From Blattamonas nauphoetae (taxonomy: Eukaryota; Preaxostyla; Oxymonadida): a DNA stretch of 64,000 nucleotides. Of the stretch, positions 11,649-22,367 are shown piece after piece; positions within the stretch are counted from its first letter, which is position 1, and every line of letters starts with the position of its first letter. Under the pieces are notes generated by a model that saw only the letters and a list, made by a program, of their open reading frames with translations, had not been told where the DNA came from and did no database searches. Both the position numbers and the translations under genes were made by a program. The stretch spans positions 62,001 to 126,000 of the forward strand of contig JARBJD010000090.1 in NCBI GenBank assembly GCA_033064195.1, written 5' to 3'.

Positions 11649-12425
11649 GATTATTCTGTCATTCAATTGTCAAACTCCGTTTTGAAAGCAGAAAAGGCAA
11701 CTTCAAAAATACAGCGACTGTTTCACACTCTTAAACTCGAAAGAAGGGACAAAATAGCGAGATATGTGAGAAAGATACCAATTTACATTTGTCCGTTTCT
11801 TCTTTTTAATCCATTCAAAAGGATAATGCCATTGTGGATTCTCACTTTTAACTTTTCCCCCTTTTCTCAGTTTATCTCTCCATTTCGACATTTATTTTAC
11901 TTTTATCTGTATTCTTACCGAAATTGTTTGCGTAAGTCGAATTGAGCAATAAAAACGAGTTTATCCGACTGAGATCCGATCTCACCCCAAGTGGTCATTT
12001 TGGGTCCTCACAGACCAACCAGGCTGTTTTGACAGCGAGCGTCTAAAGGAGCACTTACCAACTCTCCAAGGAAGAAAATAAACACAGTATGGTCTCCCTA
12101 GCTTTCTCATGTGGGCGTTGCAGTTTAATCTTCCGCACTGTAATTTGTGATGTACTATCATTCGTTGCGTCACATACTGTTCATGTTTTTAATTGAATCC
12201 CTTTATCTCTTCGTTTCATCTCAGACCCACACATTATGTGTTTTTCATCGTCATGTCAGCGTCACATTTGTCTCAAATTGGTGTTTTACTGATTACTATC
12301 CATCTCTAAATGGAATTATCGAATTGATTGAAATAATTGATTTCATTTCTTTCGATAGATTTTCATTCAAGAACAGAAGAACCTGTCTTGACAGTTCAGA
12401 ATTCAATTAAGGTTTGATCGCTGAG
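11649..12425. other. Poorly resolved stretch between two plus-strand genes
   Basis: This 780-bp stretch holds T-rich tracts and several short open pieces. On the plus strand about 11667-11790 gives KAEKATSKIQRLFHTLKLERRDK, and about 11990-12150 gives short pieces such as GCFDSERLKEHLPTLQG. They could be exons of the preceding gene or of another small gene. I could not link them by consistent splice phases and make no call. Confidence 0.25.
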
Positions 12426-13712
12426 ATGTCTTATAAGCAGAGCCAACTCGTCACCAAGTATCTCATTCCTCACATAGAACACGCGAAGAGTGATTCAAAA
12501 CAGGTCTTACAGTTCCTGGAGCAAAATGCAGTCTCATCTTTTCATGATCACTTTTTTCAGCGACAACTTATCAAATCTCCCGAACTTCATTTTTGTTACG
12601 ACTGTCTCAAAGATTTTGATCTCCAACTTCCACTTCTTTTTACCTTGTATCATCTTCATGTCAATTCAAACGTTCAGAATGCTTCTCGCTGAACAAACGC
12701 CACAATATCCAAACCTCTCACGACTCTGTACAGATTTTTTCTCTCAACCAAGCCTTCGAAAACCTCATCACCTCTCCATTCTCAGAGAATACTCACATGC
12801 AGGTCTGAATGCTGATCACATCATATCATCCAGTGTTCCAGATGTTTGACCTGCTGAAACGCAAACTCACAGGCCCCGCTTCAAAATTTGACATTCTCTA
12901 CATTTTATATCAGTATTGCCTCATCTACAATACGGATGGGCATAACATCAATCATCTCTTCCTCGAATTTATGATTGTATCTCATCGTTCATCCTTCTCT
13001 TAGGTCTTTCCCTCATCCATCAGACCGCCATCGAAACAAAGTCATATGATCTCGCGCTCCCAATTGCCGAACATTCTGTGTTCGCAGTTGACACCGTCAA
13101 TGTAAAGGGGATTCCCCCCACTCTCACCAACATTCAAGTCCAACAGTATTTCTATTATGCTGGGGTTGTTTGTGCTGCATGCAAAAAATTCAATTCTGCA
13201 GTGAAGTTATTCAACCTTGTCTGGTTTTCCGATCTTTTTGATTGTCTCCTCTCTATCCAGGGCCTCTCAGTTCCTGTTCCGAAGCCAAACATTGTTCAGG
13301 AGGCCATTTGGCAGAAATACAACTTCTGTTACATGCTAGCTTACCGCACAGTTCCACTTTTCTTCTTTCTCACCATTCTCGATTGTTTGTCACAATTCCA
13401 GTCTGCCCCCGCCCCGTTGTTCCTTGTGGAGCCTCAATATCTGGCAATGATAGTTTGATGTCCATTCTGTATCATTTTTGTCTCCAGACACAGAACGACC
13501 TAATCCAAACACTCGCAGACTATTTCAACCGCCCTGAAGCCAGTCCCAATGAAATGGCAGATTTAATTGAGACAAATCGAGTGAAATTGAAGAACATCTC
13601 TTGTTATGGTCTGGCGAAACTCTCAGAACAACTCCAAAAAGCGAAAAGTGATACCAAACGAAATTCGTATCTTCTTCAGAAAATTGTAAATTCACAAGAG
13701 GAACGAGATTAA
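12426..13712 (+). CDS. COP9 signalosome subunit 3-like protein
   Basis: CSN3 is a PCI-domain subunit of the COP9 signalosome, which removes NEDD8 from cullins. Eight exons are consistent in phase: 12426-12530, 12561-12646, 12678-12802, 12834-12976, 13024-13218, 13261-13350, 13402-13452 and 13488-13712, with introns of 30-51 nt and a 339-residue product. Helical-repeat content and order agree with CSN3: SKFDILYILYQYCLIYNTD, then YDLALPIAEH, then QQYFYYAGVVCAACKKFNSAVKL (CSN3 'YYYYGGMIYTGLKNFERAL'), then QEAIWQKYNFCYMLAY, then NDLIQTLADYFNRPEASPNEM. The usual C-terminal winged-helix of the PCI module is not present in this model. A frame just downstream (about 13820) reads EYHVMCFHNGVIL, reminiscent of that missing part, so the gene may extend further. 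Sequence similarity is moderate. Confidence 0.62.
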
Positions 13713-13808
13713 TCGTTGAGGTTTTTCATCGTTCTGGCTTTATTGTTTCTCGTCATTTCCACTTTGAAATTCGCAGCATTATCACTTTCCGAAATATAAT
13801 TCTAACAG

Positions 13809-14879
13809 AAATGCCCGTTTAAAGTGGAGTATCACGTCATGTGTTTCCACAATGGAGTAATTTTGGTTGGATCAAACAATGATTCCATGAACTTGGAGAC
13901 TCATACTTTCTATCAACAATACTACCATCCGAGATTTCTTTTTCCTCCACATCTTCCCAATTCTTCTTTTTCCGATCATCTTGTCCATGAAAAATCTTCA
14001 GTTATTCCCGACAATCCAATACTCTCATCACGACATGCCTCATGCGAACACATCCTCCACAATCGTCCTCAAAAAGATCATAAAATTCGCTTTCTCCGAC
14101 AAGTCAAACCACAATGCCCTATGTCTGTTTTTCTTCTCACCAATCATTCTCGTTTGTGTATTTCTTTTCACAGTCCGCTGACAACCCATCAAGCACAGTC
14201 ACAATTTGTATATTCTCCTTTTTCATCCTTTCACACGTTTTAGTCCACAGGAACATTTCCTATCTCATCTCCCCCAAAGTTGATCAATTCCGTTCCTTCA
14301 GACAAAGATATGACAGCGGAATGTCTTTCCCTCGACGAGATCCGTCAATTAGAACATTCTCAGCGTATGAAAGAAGTTGCAGAATCAAAAGAAACATCGA
14401 AACTTCGTTCATTCTTCTTCCACCGACTCCGCATGTCTAAAATGCCGTCTGTCCGCAAGAATCATGAACACTATGGTCTGTCGTTGTCAGAGTATTGCTC
14501 GGTTGTAAACCCGATTCTGGAATATTCTCAAAGTTATCACGAGCCTGGAATCAATCCACAAAACTCTGGGCACCATACTTCACCACAGCCTCGTTCATTT
14601 GTATCCTATCCGAGTTTTTTACAAGATGTTCGTCTTCCTCGACCAGTCTTACTTCGTTATGCGTCTTGCCAACAACTTCAGACTGTTCTTCTGGGATACA
14701 ATCACGTAGGTCCCGATCGAACACATCATTTGACTCCAAATAGATTTAGTCCTAGTCAGTCTCCGAATCGTTTCACACTTTCTCCTTTGAACATCTCATT
14801 CAATCCGGAGAAATTTCCCTCTCCTGGGCAAGAACTGAATTTTATTTCTCCGGATCACTCTTCAGTGATCTCCGATTAA
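13809..14879 (+). CDS. Low-complexity coding frame, possibly the 3' continuation of the CSN3-like gene
   Basis: Two open segments (about 13821-14243 and about 14252-14879) read as continuous protein if a short intron ending near 14250 is removed. The first contains EYHVMCFHNGVILVGSNNDS and HASCEHILHNRPQKDHK; the second contains DEIRQLEHSQRMKEVAES and a Ser/Pro/His/Asn-rich disordered tail. No upstream ATG is in frame, which supports an exon rather than an independent gene, and the first segment resembles the winged-helix end of CSN3. The frame closes at TAA 14877-14879, about 27 bp inside the left end of the DIRS-type element, so its last eight codons and stop are supplied by that element. 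Confidence 0.45.
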
Positions 14880-15009
14880 TGGCCATCTCATTCCGAGATG
14901 AAGAAATATTGAGTATAATATCCGTGAATTGTTGTAATATCAAGCAATAATGACGCAATTATGAATGAAAACTGTTGTTTAATTGATAGAATCGATCAAC
15001 CCCTTGTTA
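14853..15009 (+). repeat. Left inverted terminal repeat of the DIRS-type element
   Basis: Bases 14895-15009 are the exact inverse of 19600-19714 (115 bp by eye). The outer 42 bases (14853-14894) are unique to the left end and reappear inverted in the internal complementary region. This split arrangement lets the circular intermediate be templated in the DIRS model. Confidence 0.9.
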
Positions 15010-15043
15010 CTCCTAAAAATTGTTAGCAACATATCAAGCTTGA

Positions 15044-16220
15044 ATGTCAGACGCGAATCAGGGTAAGATAGATGCGGTACAGGCCTCTTTGGAGACGATA
15101 AGACCGCACATAAACGATCTGTTCAACCTTCGACAGGAATTCACCAATGCGCTTTCAGCACTCCACGACGGGGATCAGGAGACGCTTCAGCGCTATGGTA
15201 CGTTTATTGTGCCTCCAGGGGCAGAATTGGCCTTGGGACCATTTTTCATATTGCCCGGTTAATGTCCGCCGCTGTTGACAAGATTGTTGGGGCAGACTCT
15301 CAAGAATGGCTCCGACTCGCTCCGCATGAGAGCACTTGGCTCACAGCCCAGGGCAACAAACAGCAGCGCCTTATATTCCGTCGTTTTCTCGATCGGTGTC
15401 ACCGGGGCCGGAGTCCGGCCGACGAATCACCCCCGCGCCGTACCAAAACTTGCGGCACCACCAACGAATCAGGTGGGCTGATCCTCCGGCATCTGAGGGG
15501 GGAACAACGGAAGAACACGCAAGGGACCTTGAGGAGCGCAGAGATAGAGATGGTTCTGACACAGAGGATTATGAAGAATATGCAATTCAGGGACTGAATG
15601 AGATGGTCAGAAGACTACCAACCTTTACATGGAACCCAGAGGACGAAGATGAAATAAAAGAACGGATGGCGGCCATCGGGGAGTCATACTCGATGTATCC
15701 CGACGCAGTCAAGGAAAACATGAGCCGGAGACCAAACCCGCTTAACAATACGCTGAAGGGCATCGAAAGGGAGGCTTTCCACCTCGTAAAATTAGGTACT
15801 GGATCCTTATTACAACACACGGACAATATGGAGAAGACACGCATCGTCGAATTGATGACCCTTAAAGCAGGCGAGATTGTGAAGCGTACGTACGATGCTC
15901 GCTTGGCTCACGTCATGAAATTAGATGTCGCACCGATGCAAGATAGTGCCCGGCAGGAATCGATGATGTTACAGCAGGAATACATTGACCAGTTAAAAAT
16001 GAAAACTCGGAAGAGGTTGGATGAGAGGAAAGAGGACTGGCAACGACGACAACGCTTTTTTCGCGAGGGCCCCGCACAGGGGCGGTACAATCAATCCAGA
16101 GGACAACAACAATCTCAGAATGCATTCCAACAACGAAACGAACCACGCCCCGACGGTTCGAGAATGTCATCACGGAGACAACCATCCCCAGGCCAACGGA
16201 AGTGGTCGAAGAAGCAATAG
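15044..16220 (+). mobile_element. Gag-like region of the DIRS-type element
   Basis: A charged, Arg/Gln-rich region lies upstream of the reverse transcriptase, in the position of the DIRS gag-like protein. The long frame covers 15336-16220 and overlaps the next region slightly. No further annotation is given because the element is treated as a fossil. Confidence 0.6.
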
Positions 16221-18145
16221 ATCAGGAAGGAAAGGAAGATTCACCCCATCTCATGGGTGGGAGAACAAAGTTCTTTGCAGAGGCGTGGAGGGAGTACAAT
16301 CTGGAAAAATTGATCAAAGAAGGCGTGGAAGTCGAATGGTCCGAGAGTGGCCCACCGACAAGCGCGGGGTACCCCGTAGAAATTCACCAGGGAGTCAGGG
16401 AGACCCAGGCTCTTCAGCTCCTGCTCACAGAGGAGTTAAGTCAACTGGTCATTCGCAAGGCAGAAGATGGAGAGGTAAAAGCATACAGTGCAACATTCGT
16501 GATCCCCAAGAGGGACGGGGATTGGAGGAGGATCCTCGATTGCAGAGGGATAAACGATCACGTCGTCAAACATCATTTCAAGATGGAGGGAGCCACAACG
16601 GTGGCAAGGACGATGACCAGGGGAATATGGTTTTGCACTCTAGATCTCACGCACGCATATTTACACGTTTCTCTTCACAAGGAGAGTATCCCGTACTTCG
16701 GCTTCAGGGTCGACGGGATAGATTACGTTCAAACAACTCTCTGCTTCGGTTTAACATCGGCACCGAGGACGTTTACGAAAATAATGCGCCCAATCATCGC
16801 GAAGTTCCGCCCACTCTTCCCAATTGTGGCTTACCTCGACGATTTCATAATCTTCGGCAGCTCAAGAGATTCTGCAGCAAGGAATGCAAGAGCAGTAGCA
16901 GCGGAACTTCGTCGGTTGGGTTTCACGATCAACGCGGCGAAGTCAAGGATGGAGCCAACACAAGTGGGACAATATCTAGGCTTCGAGTGGAATGCGATAG
17001 AAATGACAGTCGCCGTGGAAGAAGCGAAACGAAGGAAGATTGCACAGACGGTCAGGGAGAGAATTCAACAACACAAGAAAGGAGTCAGGACGAGGGCTCA
17101 CACGATGGCATCTCTTGTGGGCAAACTTCAAGCGCTCGCATTTGCAGACGACCGCGCGCATTTCAATTCTCGCGAGATGGTCGCATGGAAAGAGACACTA
17201 GTCACGAGGGGTGGTTACGGAGAGATGGACCTGATGTCAGAAGTTGTGTTCGAAGAGCTCGCATGGTGGGATTCACACCTCATGAAGCAAATGTCAAGAT
17301 CAATCAGACCATTCTGTCACACCGTCTCCATGACGACCGACGCCAGCGAGTGGGGCGTCGGCGTTGTGTGGAAGAGAGGAAAGGTTGTCAGACACTGGCA
17401 AGATCACTTCGTCGACGGGAAAGACTACACAAGCAACCATCGCGAAGCCCAAGCCGTACTGATGGGTCTGACGGAAGGGATTGCGGCAAATCAGATAATC
17501 CCAGGCGACGATATCCTGGTGATATCAGACAACACTACAGTAGTGTCAAATATCAATCGCAAGAGCACATGTCTCTCGCTACTAACAATCTTCAGAGCCC
17601 TCTTCAACGAGGCACACCGTTTTCAATGCCGCCTCTGGGCCGAGCACATTGCCGGCGAAAACAATTCAGTTGCGGATCGTCTCTCAAGAATGAGAGATTC
17701 ATCAGACTTCACTCTCAAAACGGAGGTCTTCACCCAACTAATCAACAGTTTACACATCAGACCAACCATAGACGCGTTTGCATCTGTAAGCAACAGGAAG
17801 GTGACTCGCTACTGGAGTCTGATGAGGGAGGAAGAGTCCCAGGGCACAAATGCCCTCTTACAGGATTGGACGGCGGAAGATTGTGTTTACGCCTTCCCAC
17901 CAATACCACTCATTCAGCGCGTGATCAACAAACTTTATCACGCCCGTCCGATGACAGTCCTCATCATTCCAGACTGGTCGACAGTCCTGGGACTGGATCA
18001 ATTACTCCAGATGTCAACAACATCAATCTGTCTGGGCAGGACGGATCAAATCACCCAGATGGGACCAGGGATGATCGCTTCGAAGGGCAGCCGACCCCCA
18101 GGTCTCCTTCGAGCATTCTTGCTGGGGAGATCTGGGAGGGCCTAG
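16202..18145 (+). mobile_element. Reverse transcriptase / RNase H region of the DIRS-type element
   Basis: The region has the palm-domain and RNase H signatures of Ty3-like and DIRS reverse transcriptases, followed by the methyltransferase-like segment found in many DIRS elements. It overlaps the gag-like region at its start and the recombinase frame at its end. Confidence 0.85.
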
Positions 18146-19209
18146 CCGAGGAAATTGGAATCAGCAAAGATACAATGATCTGGATTCTTGCTGGAATCAG
18201 CGATGCGACGGAACGTCAATACGCGGGAGCGATCAGGAAATGGATTATTGATTCTGACAAGACCGGTCGAGACTGGAGAGACACTAATGAAGTCACCGTT
18301 GTGAATTATCTGTCAGAGCAAATTGCATCGACAAAGAATAAGAAGAAAAGACCACCACATGTAGATCGCAGCGCGCTGTCAACATTATCACAGCTACTTG
18401 GAAAGGGGCAGGTTGGAGCGTCCATGATCGTCTCCGCTGCAATGAAGGGGATGAAGAAAGTCTACCCCCAGCAAGCAAGATATTCGGATACATGGGATGC
18501 TGCGAAGATGGAGGTCGAATTGGATAGAATGTGGTTGAACAGGAAGGACATCTCTGACGAGGAGGTTCAGACTGCTATGACTATCATTCTGGTTCTGCAT
18601 CATGCGATCAGATTTACAGAGGCAGCGAGGATCAGACGGGAATCGATCACCATCTCTGACGAAACAACCGTCTCATTTCTAACCAAGTTGAAAACAGGGG
18701 ACGAACCGGAAAAGGTAACTCTCAGACAGGATGGTCTCAGTGAAGGGAATCGTCTCTCTAGTTGGCTTGGCGAGTTGGACAGGAGGCAGTCCACCGCTCC
18801 CAATTGCCAGCTTCTCTGCTCATCAGACGGAGAAGAGAGAAGCGGGGGAGACTTAGCAAGGATGGCCGGCGTGATCATGAGGAGAGCTGGTATTGATACA
18901 GACCAGTATAAGCCGTATACGCTCAAACATGCAGGAATTTCGAAACGGATTGACAGAGGATGGGGCGAAGACGACGTAGCAAGGGCAGCGCGGCTCAGCA
19001 CAACATCTGGAGTCATGAGGAAACACTATGTGAAACAAATCCAATCTCCCAACGCACTCAATATTTCTTCATCTCGGAATGAGATGGCCATTAATCGGAG
19101 ATCACTGAAGAGTGATCACGATAATGGCATTGAAAGAAGAGATGAAGAAATATTAGTCCCACCACCCACCACAGGAACCAAAAAGAAAGGCAGAAGAAGA
19201 CAAACATAA
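18100..19209 (+). mobile_element. Tyrosine recombinase region of the DIRS-type element
   Basis: The C-terminal half of a longer overlapping frame resembles phage-integrase-type tyrosine recombinases, which replace the DDE integrase in DIRS elements. Its 3' end runs through the internal complementary region, as in DIRS1 itself. Confidence 0.82.
19056..19154 (+). repeat. Internal complementary region of the DIRS-type element
   Basis: Bases 19056-19117 are the inverse of the element's left end (about 14853-14914). Bases 19116-19154 are the inverse of its right end (about 19699-19737). The two halves meet at a shared TC, so the region reads as a head-to-head joint of both termini. This is the strongest single proof of family membership. 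Confidence 0.92.
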
Positions 19210-19244
19210 TCACTTCATCTCTTCTTTCAACTCCCAACGGAGTA

Positions 19245-19599
19245 CAGGGTGTCCCAGAAGTAGTATGACACGATGGGTTGATCAGTTTTTGCTGATCTTG
19301 TGTTTGAAGCATCAGTCATCTTTTTCTTCTTCTCAATGCTTCTATCTTTCACTTTTGATCATCTCACCACTGTATCATTGATCATCCTTCCATATTTGCT
19401 GAAAAAATGCGTGATCAAAAAACGAGGTCCATCACAGTTCAAGAGATATCGTGGGAATATTACCAAGGGGGCAGTGGTGAGATGATCAAAAGTGAAAGAT
19501 AGAAGCATTGAGAAGAAGAGAAAGATGACTGATGCTTCAAAACCAAGATCAGCAAAAACTGATCAACCCATCGTGTCATACTACTTCTGGGACACCCTG
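19245..19599. mobile_element. Foldback Tc1/mariner-type MITE with TA duplication
   Basis: A 355-bp non-coding element begins CAGGGTGTCCCAGAAGTAG and ends with its inverse, flanked by TA on both sides (19243-19244 and 19600-19601). The inverted arms are 128 bp each (19245-19372 and 19472-19599) and differ at only about two positions by eye; the loop is 99 bp. TA duplication plus CAGGGTGTCCC-type tips is typical of the IS630/Tc1/mariner superfamily. It has no transposase and must be mobilised in trans. Near-identical arms suggest a recent insertion, later than the DIRS-type element that hosts it. Confidence 0.9.
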
Positions 19600-19737
19600 T
19601 AACAAGGGGTTGATCGATTCTATCAATTAAACAACAGTTTTCATTCATAATTGCGTCATTATTGCTTGATATTACAACAATTCACGGATATTATACTCAA
19701 TATTTCTTCATCTCTTCTTTCAATGCCATTATCGTGA
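19600..19737 (+). repeat. Right inverted terminal repeat of the DIRS-type element
   Basis: Inverse copy of the left repeat over 19600-19714, plus a right-specific outer tip (19715-19737) that reappears in the internal complementary region. A few further matching bases (ggag) lie on the other side of the MITE at about 19239-19242, showing that the MITE landed inside this repeat. Confidence 0.88.
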
Positions 19738-19864
19738 AATAAAGTCCAATCATTGAATGGACTTTGTTTGCTTCGTCTTTCCTTTCATGTAGGGATTCTT
19801 TTTGTCCATTTACGATAAATCAGAGAGAGAGTACAAACAAGAGCAAATAAATCATGAATTGGGT

Positions 19865-22008
19865 CTACTTTCCTTCTTCCACACCCTCCTTCTTCCCTCC
19901 AGAGATCAGAGGCTTCCTAACCTCCAAAACAAATTTATTATCGGCTGGAATCTGCCTCCCATATTTGTGGTCGTTGAGGTCTCGCTCAGCAAACAATTTG
20001 AGAGCATCGTTTCGCTTCAATGCCTTCGTGCGGACCTTGTTCTGGTCCTGGCCTTCCACCTCTGCCGCTGTCTCAGCCATGAACCGCTGGTATTGTGCAA
20101 CAGAGACGGGGGGAGCAGCGATCCCGATGTGGACGTACTTTGCGAGAGTGGCGTCCTCGATCTCGCGCTGGTGCTTCACCTCACCCACAGCACGCGTGTT
20201 CGACGGCTCCATCAGCCGAGTGACGATGAGAGGGCGCTTTTTGTGAGGCGACTTCTGCGGAGACTTGCGGGTCTGGCCGAAGCGAGGGGAGTTGATGTTG
20301 GGTGTGTGTGTCGAGAGCGATCTCGTCCGCGTCTGCGACGTCGACATCGGGTCGTACCCGCGACTCCGCATGGCTGTGGCGTAGAACGTATCGCCGTACT
20401 TCTCCAACAGCTTCGACTCCTCCTGCTCGCGGAGCACCTCAATCGGAACGCGGTCGCCAGTGGCGAGCGGGTCGACAACCTCCTCGCCCTTCCCGTACCC
20501 CACCCAGCCCTCCTCCTCCGGGTCGTGCCCCATCAGCACGCCCTGCAGCCTGTTGCGGATGGGGCTGGCGTAGAGGTTGGCAGTGACGGCCTGTTCGGAC
20601 ACTTGGAGTGGGCGCGACGAGGCCGATTGCGACCGCTTCGGCTGTTCCTGCCTGAACTCCGGCTTGCGAGTGACGCGGGTCTTCTGCGAGACAGTCTTGC
20701 CTGTGGTGAGGGCCTTCTTCTGAGCCTGCTGCTCCTTGTCGAGCCTCTCGTCCTCAGCAATTGCCCGCGCCAGCTGCTCTCTCTTCTCCTTCCTCTTCCG
20801 CGCCTTCTCGCGCGCACGAGAGACGACACGCGGGTCGACTGCTCCTGCTTCCTCGTCGTCGCCGTAGTCGTCGTCGCTGTTGTCCTCAAACTCGTCGGGC
20901 AGGTACTGCACCTTCACGTCGGACTTGGCCTTGTCTTTCTTGTCTCCGCCAGACGCGTCGAAGAAGGGAATGGTCTTCGACGAGAACGGCGAGAACATGT
21001 TTCGGCTGGCTCGACGTGTGGGGTCTGAGAACAGCGGGGCGAACACAGAATCTTGCTTGTTTGTTGGAAGTTGTTGTTGCTGCTGCCTTTGGTTGGCATT
21101 TCGTGCAAGTTTCAGGATGTTCTGGGCGTCCCCTCCACCTTCTTTCTCCTTCCCTTCCTCGTCGTCCTCACCCCAGTCCAGAGGTTGTGATTGGAAGGCA
21201 CTTTCACCGAATGAACGATCACGTGTCACAGGACGAGTGTTTGAATGCGCCGAAACGACACTCGTTCGCTCGTTGAATTGACTGTGTGTATCATCAAATA
21301 TTGACTTTGTTGGAGTAGAAGGGGGTTGGTCTTGCATATATGAGTGTCCGTATCTCTCTTTCATCATTCTTTCCCTCACTTGGCGCCTGTAGTTTGGATC
21401 CTGGACGTCAATTGTTTCGATTCCGTCATCCAATATTTCACTCAAATCTGGACCTCGATTGATAGTACTTTTCTTAGTAGATGATGAATATGTTGATGTT
21501 GCAGTCTTTGGGCGGGTGTGTGCTCCACCACTTGTTCCCCGGGAGGGATTATCCTGTTTTTGCATTGATTTGGGAGGGATGGAGAGATCTGAACCGTATT
21601 TGAGGAGACGGAGCATAGATGAATGAGAGCGGAAAGTGTAATTTGATAAAACAGCTGGAGATATTTGGAGAGGCATGATTTTCTCGAGATCATCGTTCAT
21701 TGCTTTGGAGGCATCAAAATCATTGACAATAGTCTGCACGAGGGAAGTTGTGAGGTTGGATGGATGAGCAGTTTGCGGACGGTTCGATTGTTGACCACTG
21801 ATTTGTCGTCCAGATAACGACGATCTGATTCAGATAAATGATGAGAGGATGAAATGAGATACACAGGGCGAGTCCGAGTCTGTGAAGTGGTTGCACGACG
21901 TTTTTTCGCTGATTTACGCTCTGAACATAGATATATAGAGAAGATACGCAAAGAACACACGTTGGTTGGCTGATTGATCCCATGAAGCTTTTTGTTGTGA
22001 ATTTCCAT
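19865..22008 (-). CDS. Unidentified disordered protein, about 687 residues
   Basis: Three exons fit in phase: 22008-21961 (MEIHNKKLHGINQPTN), 21920-21865 and 21824-19865, with two 40-nt introns. I recognise no family. The protein is rich in Ser, Thr, Lys and Glu. It holds a QQQQQ tract (about 21070), an acidic stretch DEFEDNSDDDYGDDEE (about 20870) followed by a basic coiled segment (SRAREKARKRKEKREQLAR, about 20780), and a more conserved-looking block ESKLLEKYGDTFYATAMRSR (about 20360-20420). Alternating charge suggests a scaffold or RNA/cytoskeleton-associated protein, but that is speculation. Both introns lie in the first 190 bp of coding sequence. Confidence 0.75.
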
Positions 22009-22367
22009 CACTGAATGATATACGTCGTCGATTTTGCCCTAAAAGATGTTTTATGTACAAGTGACAATTTGTGAAGGTTAATTAATTAGTGGAGAAGAAG
22101 TCAGAATGATTGTGGAAAAAAGGGAGCGTACGATGTGAGAGAGGTGATTCATTTGAAACGGATGGGGAATGCTCTCCAAGATCGTGAGAGCGATTCATTT
22201 AGATGCAGTATATGCAAAATTAAAGATGAAAAATCAAATCCGGTTTTGATGCCCTTAACAATCTGTGTTTCTCTGATTTGAGAAAAAAAGCAAAAATTAC
22301 AGTAAATCGTTAGAAATGAGATGCCCGCAAAAAATTGAAGAGTGACAATGTTACGGGGTTCCAAGGA
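22009..22367. other. Intergenic stretch between two minus-strand genes
   Basis: About 360 bp, AT-rich, upstream of the disordered-protein gene and downstream of the dehydrogenase stop. No open frame resembles a family. It presumably holds the promoter of the former and the 3' UTR of the latter. Confidence 0.4.

Larger units (their letters stand above)
14853..19737 (+). mobile_element. DIRS-type tyrosine-recombinase retrotransposon (fossil treatment), nested MITE inside
   Basis: The element is bounded by inverted, not direct, terminal repeats and contains an internal complementary region that matches both outer ends, the hallmark of the DIRS1 group. Parts in order: left terminal repeat, gag-like region, reverse transcriptase/RNase H region with a methyltransferase-like tail, tyrosine recombinase, internal complementary region, right terminal repeat. 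The reading frames overlap, as is usual for the family. It looks largely whole and young, since the shared arms of the terminal repeats appear identical over 115 bp. One foreign insertion (a MITE) sits in the right terminal repeat. No target-site duplication is expected for this group and none is obvious. Confidence 0.9.

Noticed and set aside
14853-19737. LTR retrotransposon or Polinton
   Set aside because: Terminal repeats are inverted, an internal complementary region is present and the integrase is of tyrosine-recombinase type. No protein-primed polymerase or capsid genes of Polinton type are seen.
20212-21276. Several long open frames on the opposite strand or in other frames of the 19.9-22 kb gene
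   Set aside because: GC-rich coding DNA lacks stops in shadow frames. Only the minus-strand frame has sensible splicing and amino-acid balance.
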